Positions 6,046-7,364 of a stretch of DNA of 7,364 nt are shown here, one piece after another; position 1 is the stretch's first letter; the number at the start of each line of letters is the position of its first letter. The position numbers were made by a program, and so were the translations under genes. Under the pieces are notes generated by a model that made no database searches, had not been told where the DNA came from, and saw only the letters and a program-made list of their open reading frames with translations. The stretch comes from Phenylobacterium sp. (GTDB lineage: Bacteria > Pseudomonadota > Alphaproteobacteria > Caulobacterales > Caulobacteraceae), in assembly GCA_028291285.1 (NCBI GenBank), contig JAQGIJ010000580.1, positions 1-7,364 on the forward strand. Direction: 5' to 3'.

Positions 6046-6270
6046 ATGCGGGACACGCCCGAGGGCATCGTCGAAGAGTTGCGGGACAGCGCCCTCGTCC
6101 AGGCGCTGGAGCTCGACGTGCCCAAGGAGAGCCTCACCGAATGGGAGGCGGCCGAGCACATCGTTCACTTACGGGGCCAGCTTCAGCGGATCGCGGAGGG
6201 CGAGACGCCAGCGCGCGAGATCGCGGCCGAGGCGCTGGATCCGACGCTCTGGGCGCTCGGCGAGGATTAG
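6046..6270 (+). CDS. Small acidic protein of unknown function on the opposite strand (moron candidate)
   Basis: The only supported plus-strand gene: 74 codons, ATG to TAG, filling the gap between two minus-strand genes. Its stop lies 5 bases from the stop of the convergent gene at 6276. Only 8 of 74 codons end in A or T, matching real high-GC coding. The product is strongly acidic (18 Asp/Glu against 6 Lys/Arg) and predicted helical, with EWEAAEHIVHLRGQLQRIAE (32-51) as a likely amphipathic helix. No transmembrane segment, signal peptide or known domain is seen. Ribosome binding is weak (GG-rich only) and no clear promoter was found. Orientation and isolation fit a moron, a cargo gene with its own transcription; function is unknown. 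Confidence 0.7.
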   Translation: MRDTPEGIVEELRDSALVQALELDVPKESLTEWEAAEHIVHLRGQLQRIAEGETPAREIAAEALDPTLWALGED

Positions 6271-6275
6271 GCCGC

Positions 6276-6602
6276 TCAGCGGAACCCGAAGCTCGCGACC
6301 AGGGCCGTCGCTGGCGCGATGCTTCCGGTCGCCGTGGTCGTCGCCGCCGCGGTGATCGCGGTGTTGAAGTTCCAGCGCTGAACGAAGCCCTGCGCACGTC
6401 CGCCGGCCGGAATGCCGATGGCGGCGGCCGGGGTGTCGGTTCCGACGGTGACTGACCCTTGGGCCCTGTCGAACAGCTGCACGTAGGCCACGGCCGCGCT
6501 CGGGTTGAAGATGTCGTACCAGCAGAGCTGACCGACGCTGGCCTTGATGGCGACGGCCGCATTCGAGAGCGCTGCGACCAGCTTGGGGGTGCTTCCGTCC
6601 AT
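6276..6602 (-). CDS. Small putative virion structural protein, beta-sandwich-like
   Basis: A protein of 108 residues. After a short N-terminal part with KASVGQLCWYDIFNPS (20-35), it shows YVQLFDRAQGSVTVGTDTP (40-58), an IGIPAGG turn (62-68) and FNTAITAAATTTATG (79-93). This order, a strand with an F-D or Y-N pair, then a V-G-T-D-T-P, I-P-A-G-G, then an F-x-T-A-I-x-x-A block, recurs in many unnamed phage and virome structural proteins and suggests a small beta-sandwich attached to the virion. The ATG follows the minor head stop after one base and has GGAG 8 bases upstream. The link to the virion is inferred from pattern and position. Confidence 0.75.
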   Translation of the reverse strand: MDGSTPKLVAALSNAAVAIKASVGQLCWYDIFNPSAAVAYVQLFDRAQGSVTVGTDTPAAAIGIPAGGRAQGFVQRWNFNTAITAAATTTATGSIAPATALVASFGFR

Positions 6603-6603
6603 C

Positions 6604-7364
6604 TCAGATCTCCGGAATGATCGGCTCGGCGTAGCAGCGGCAGTTCCAGATCGCGCCAGGCAGCGCCCGGTGGCCTGGATCGCATTCCGGCGGGTCGTCC
6701 CAGCGGAAGGCCTTGCCGTTCAGCCGGCGGTGCGAGGGGCGAACATCGCTGTCGCCCGAGGTTCGCCAGATAAATTCGGTCGAGCCGACATGCAGCGCGC
6801 GGGCCGCGGTCAACTCCGTCGCCGTCCGCCCGACCTCGGTCCTGGCGATCAGCGTGGCCCGGCTCTTGGTCACCTCGCCGGTCCGCATGATCTCCGCGGC
6901 GATCTCCTTCGCCCGGGTCCCGTTCGCGATCCCCTCGAGCGTGAGGTGGTGCACGCGCTCGGCGGCCTCGGTCGGGAGGCTGGTGATCAGCGAGACCTGG
7001 CGCGCCAGGGACTCACGCATCACAGCCCCGGTCGGCGCGGTCTCGATCTCCCGCCGGAGCAGCGAGCCCATCTCCGCGGACCGTGCGCGCCAGGCGTCCC
7101 GGTCGCGCCGGGAGACGTCGGCGATCATCCGCTCGGCTACAGACTTCGCCCAGGGCGAGATCAGGGCCGAGTATTTCCGCAGCCGGTCGCCGAGCAGGGC
7201 CGCCTGCATCAGGTCCGCCGGCGGGGAGCCGCTGACCAGCTCGCCGATGTGGCGCGCGATCTTCCGCAGCTGGGCGCCGTAGTAGCGCTCGACCTTGCGG
7301 GCCTGGACGAAGCTCGGGTCGCCCTTGGGCCTGAGGTCGAAGCTCCAGCGGCTGTAACGCTCAG
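6604..7364 (-). CDS. Phage minor head protein, Mu gpF / SPP1 gp7-like (partial, 5' end outside window)
   Basis: 252 codons are visible; the frame stays open through the right edge, where it reads ERYSRWSFDLRPKGDP, so the start is outside and the Met at 7209 is internal. The family sits at the portal vertex and assists head assembly and DNA entry. Counting from that internal Met, a helical region (1-115) leads to the gpF-type C-terminal domain: IARTEVGRTATELTAARAL (121-139), WRTSGDSDVRPSHRRLNG (148-165) and PGAIWNCRCYAEP (184-196). The R-T-E, R-x-x-H-x-x-L-x-G and N-C-R-C motifs are the hallmarks of the family. The stop is one base before the next ATG. Position at the head of the cassette, normally just after the portal gene, agrees. 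Confidence 0.93.
   Translation of the reverse strand, partial: ERYSRWSFDLRPKGDPSFVQARKVERYYGAQLRKIARHIGELVSGSPPADLMQAALLGDRLRKYSALISPWAKSVAERMIADVSRRDRDAWRARSAEMGSLLRREIETAPTGAVMRESLARQVSLITSLPTEAAERVHHLTLEGIANGTRAKEIAAEIMRTGEVTKSRATLIARTEVGRTATELTAARALHVGSTEFIWRTSGDSDVRPSHRRLNGKAFRWDDPPECDPGHRALPGAIWNCRCYAEPIIPEI

Noticed and set aside
5953..6168. Minus-strand frame of 71 codons in the 5978-6275 gap
   Set aside because: It overlaps the well-started gene at 5977 and is antisense to the plus-strand ORF, whose third-position G/C bias is strong. No Shine-Dalgarno sequence or family pattern was seen.
1..7364. CRISPR arrays, tRNA genes, insertion sequences, attachment sites, defence or toxin-antitoxin operons
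   Set aside because: No regularly spaced repeats, cloverleaf-like sequence, transposase motifs or terminal repeats were seen. Apart from the 74-codon ORF, all genes fit an ordinary phage head and neck module.

Overview
This window is the head-and-neck assembly module of a tailed double-stranded DNA phage or prophage. Almost every gene lies on the minus strand, so transcription runs from the right edge (7364) to the left edge (1). Base composition is high in G+C (39 of the first 60 bases) and third codon positions are mostly G or C. Together with the protein families, this suggests a high-GC proteobacterial host, perhaps an alphaproteobacterium. That host call is inference: there is no integrase, attachment site, tRNA or host gene here, so free phage and prophage cannot be told apart.

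Layout in transcription order. The 3' part of a Mu gpF/SPP1 gp7-type minor head protein enters from the right edge (7364-6604). A small beta-rich putative virion protein follows (6602-6276). Next comes the only gene on the plus strand, a 74-codon acidic ORF of unknown function (6046-6270). A second small beta-rich putative virion protein comes after it (5977-5570). Then comes a DUF2213 prohead protease fused to a scaffold-like region (5565-4264). It has a strong internal ribosome binding site and ATG exactly at the protease/scaffold junction, so a free scaffold of 240 residues may also be made. The capsid shell genes are next: a cement/decoration protein (4209-3718) and a DUF2184 major capsid protein (3646-2543). 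A textbook intrinsic terminator sits just behind the capsid gene (2490-2518).

Downstream of the terminator are a small STY1053-like protein with an Ala/Pro/Glu tail (2431-2024) and the head-to-tail connector series: DUF4054 connector (2001-1618), HK97 gp10-like protein (1621-1130), putative head-closure protein (1119-718) and neck terminator gp12-like protein (718-53). The first five codons of another gene lie at the left edge (16-1). Several junctions overlap or nearly touch, which indicates translational coupling.

How the genes work together: the protease-scaffold and the capsid protein build and mature the procapsid, the minor head protein works at the portal end, cement proteins stabilise the shell, and the four connector proteins close the packaged head and join it to the tail. 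The features that most deserve a second look are the nested scaffold start, the possible Ser-His-His protease triad, the terminator inside the structural operon, and the isolated plus-strand gene with an inverted repeat in front of it. The very long plus-strand ORFs opposite the capsid and protease genes are GC-driven shadows.
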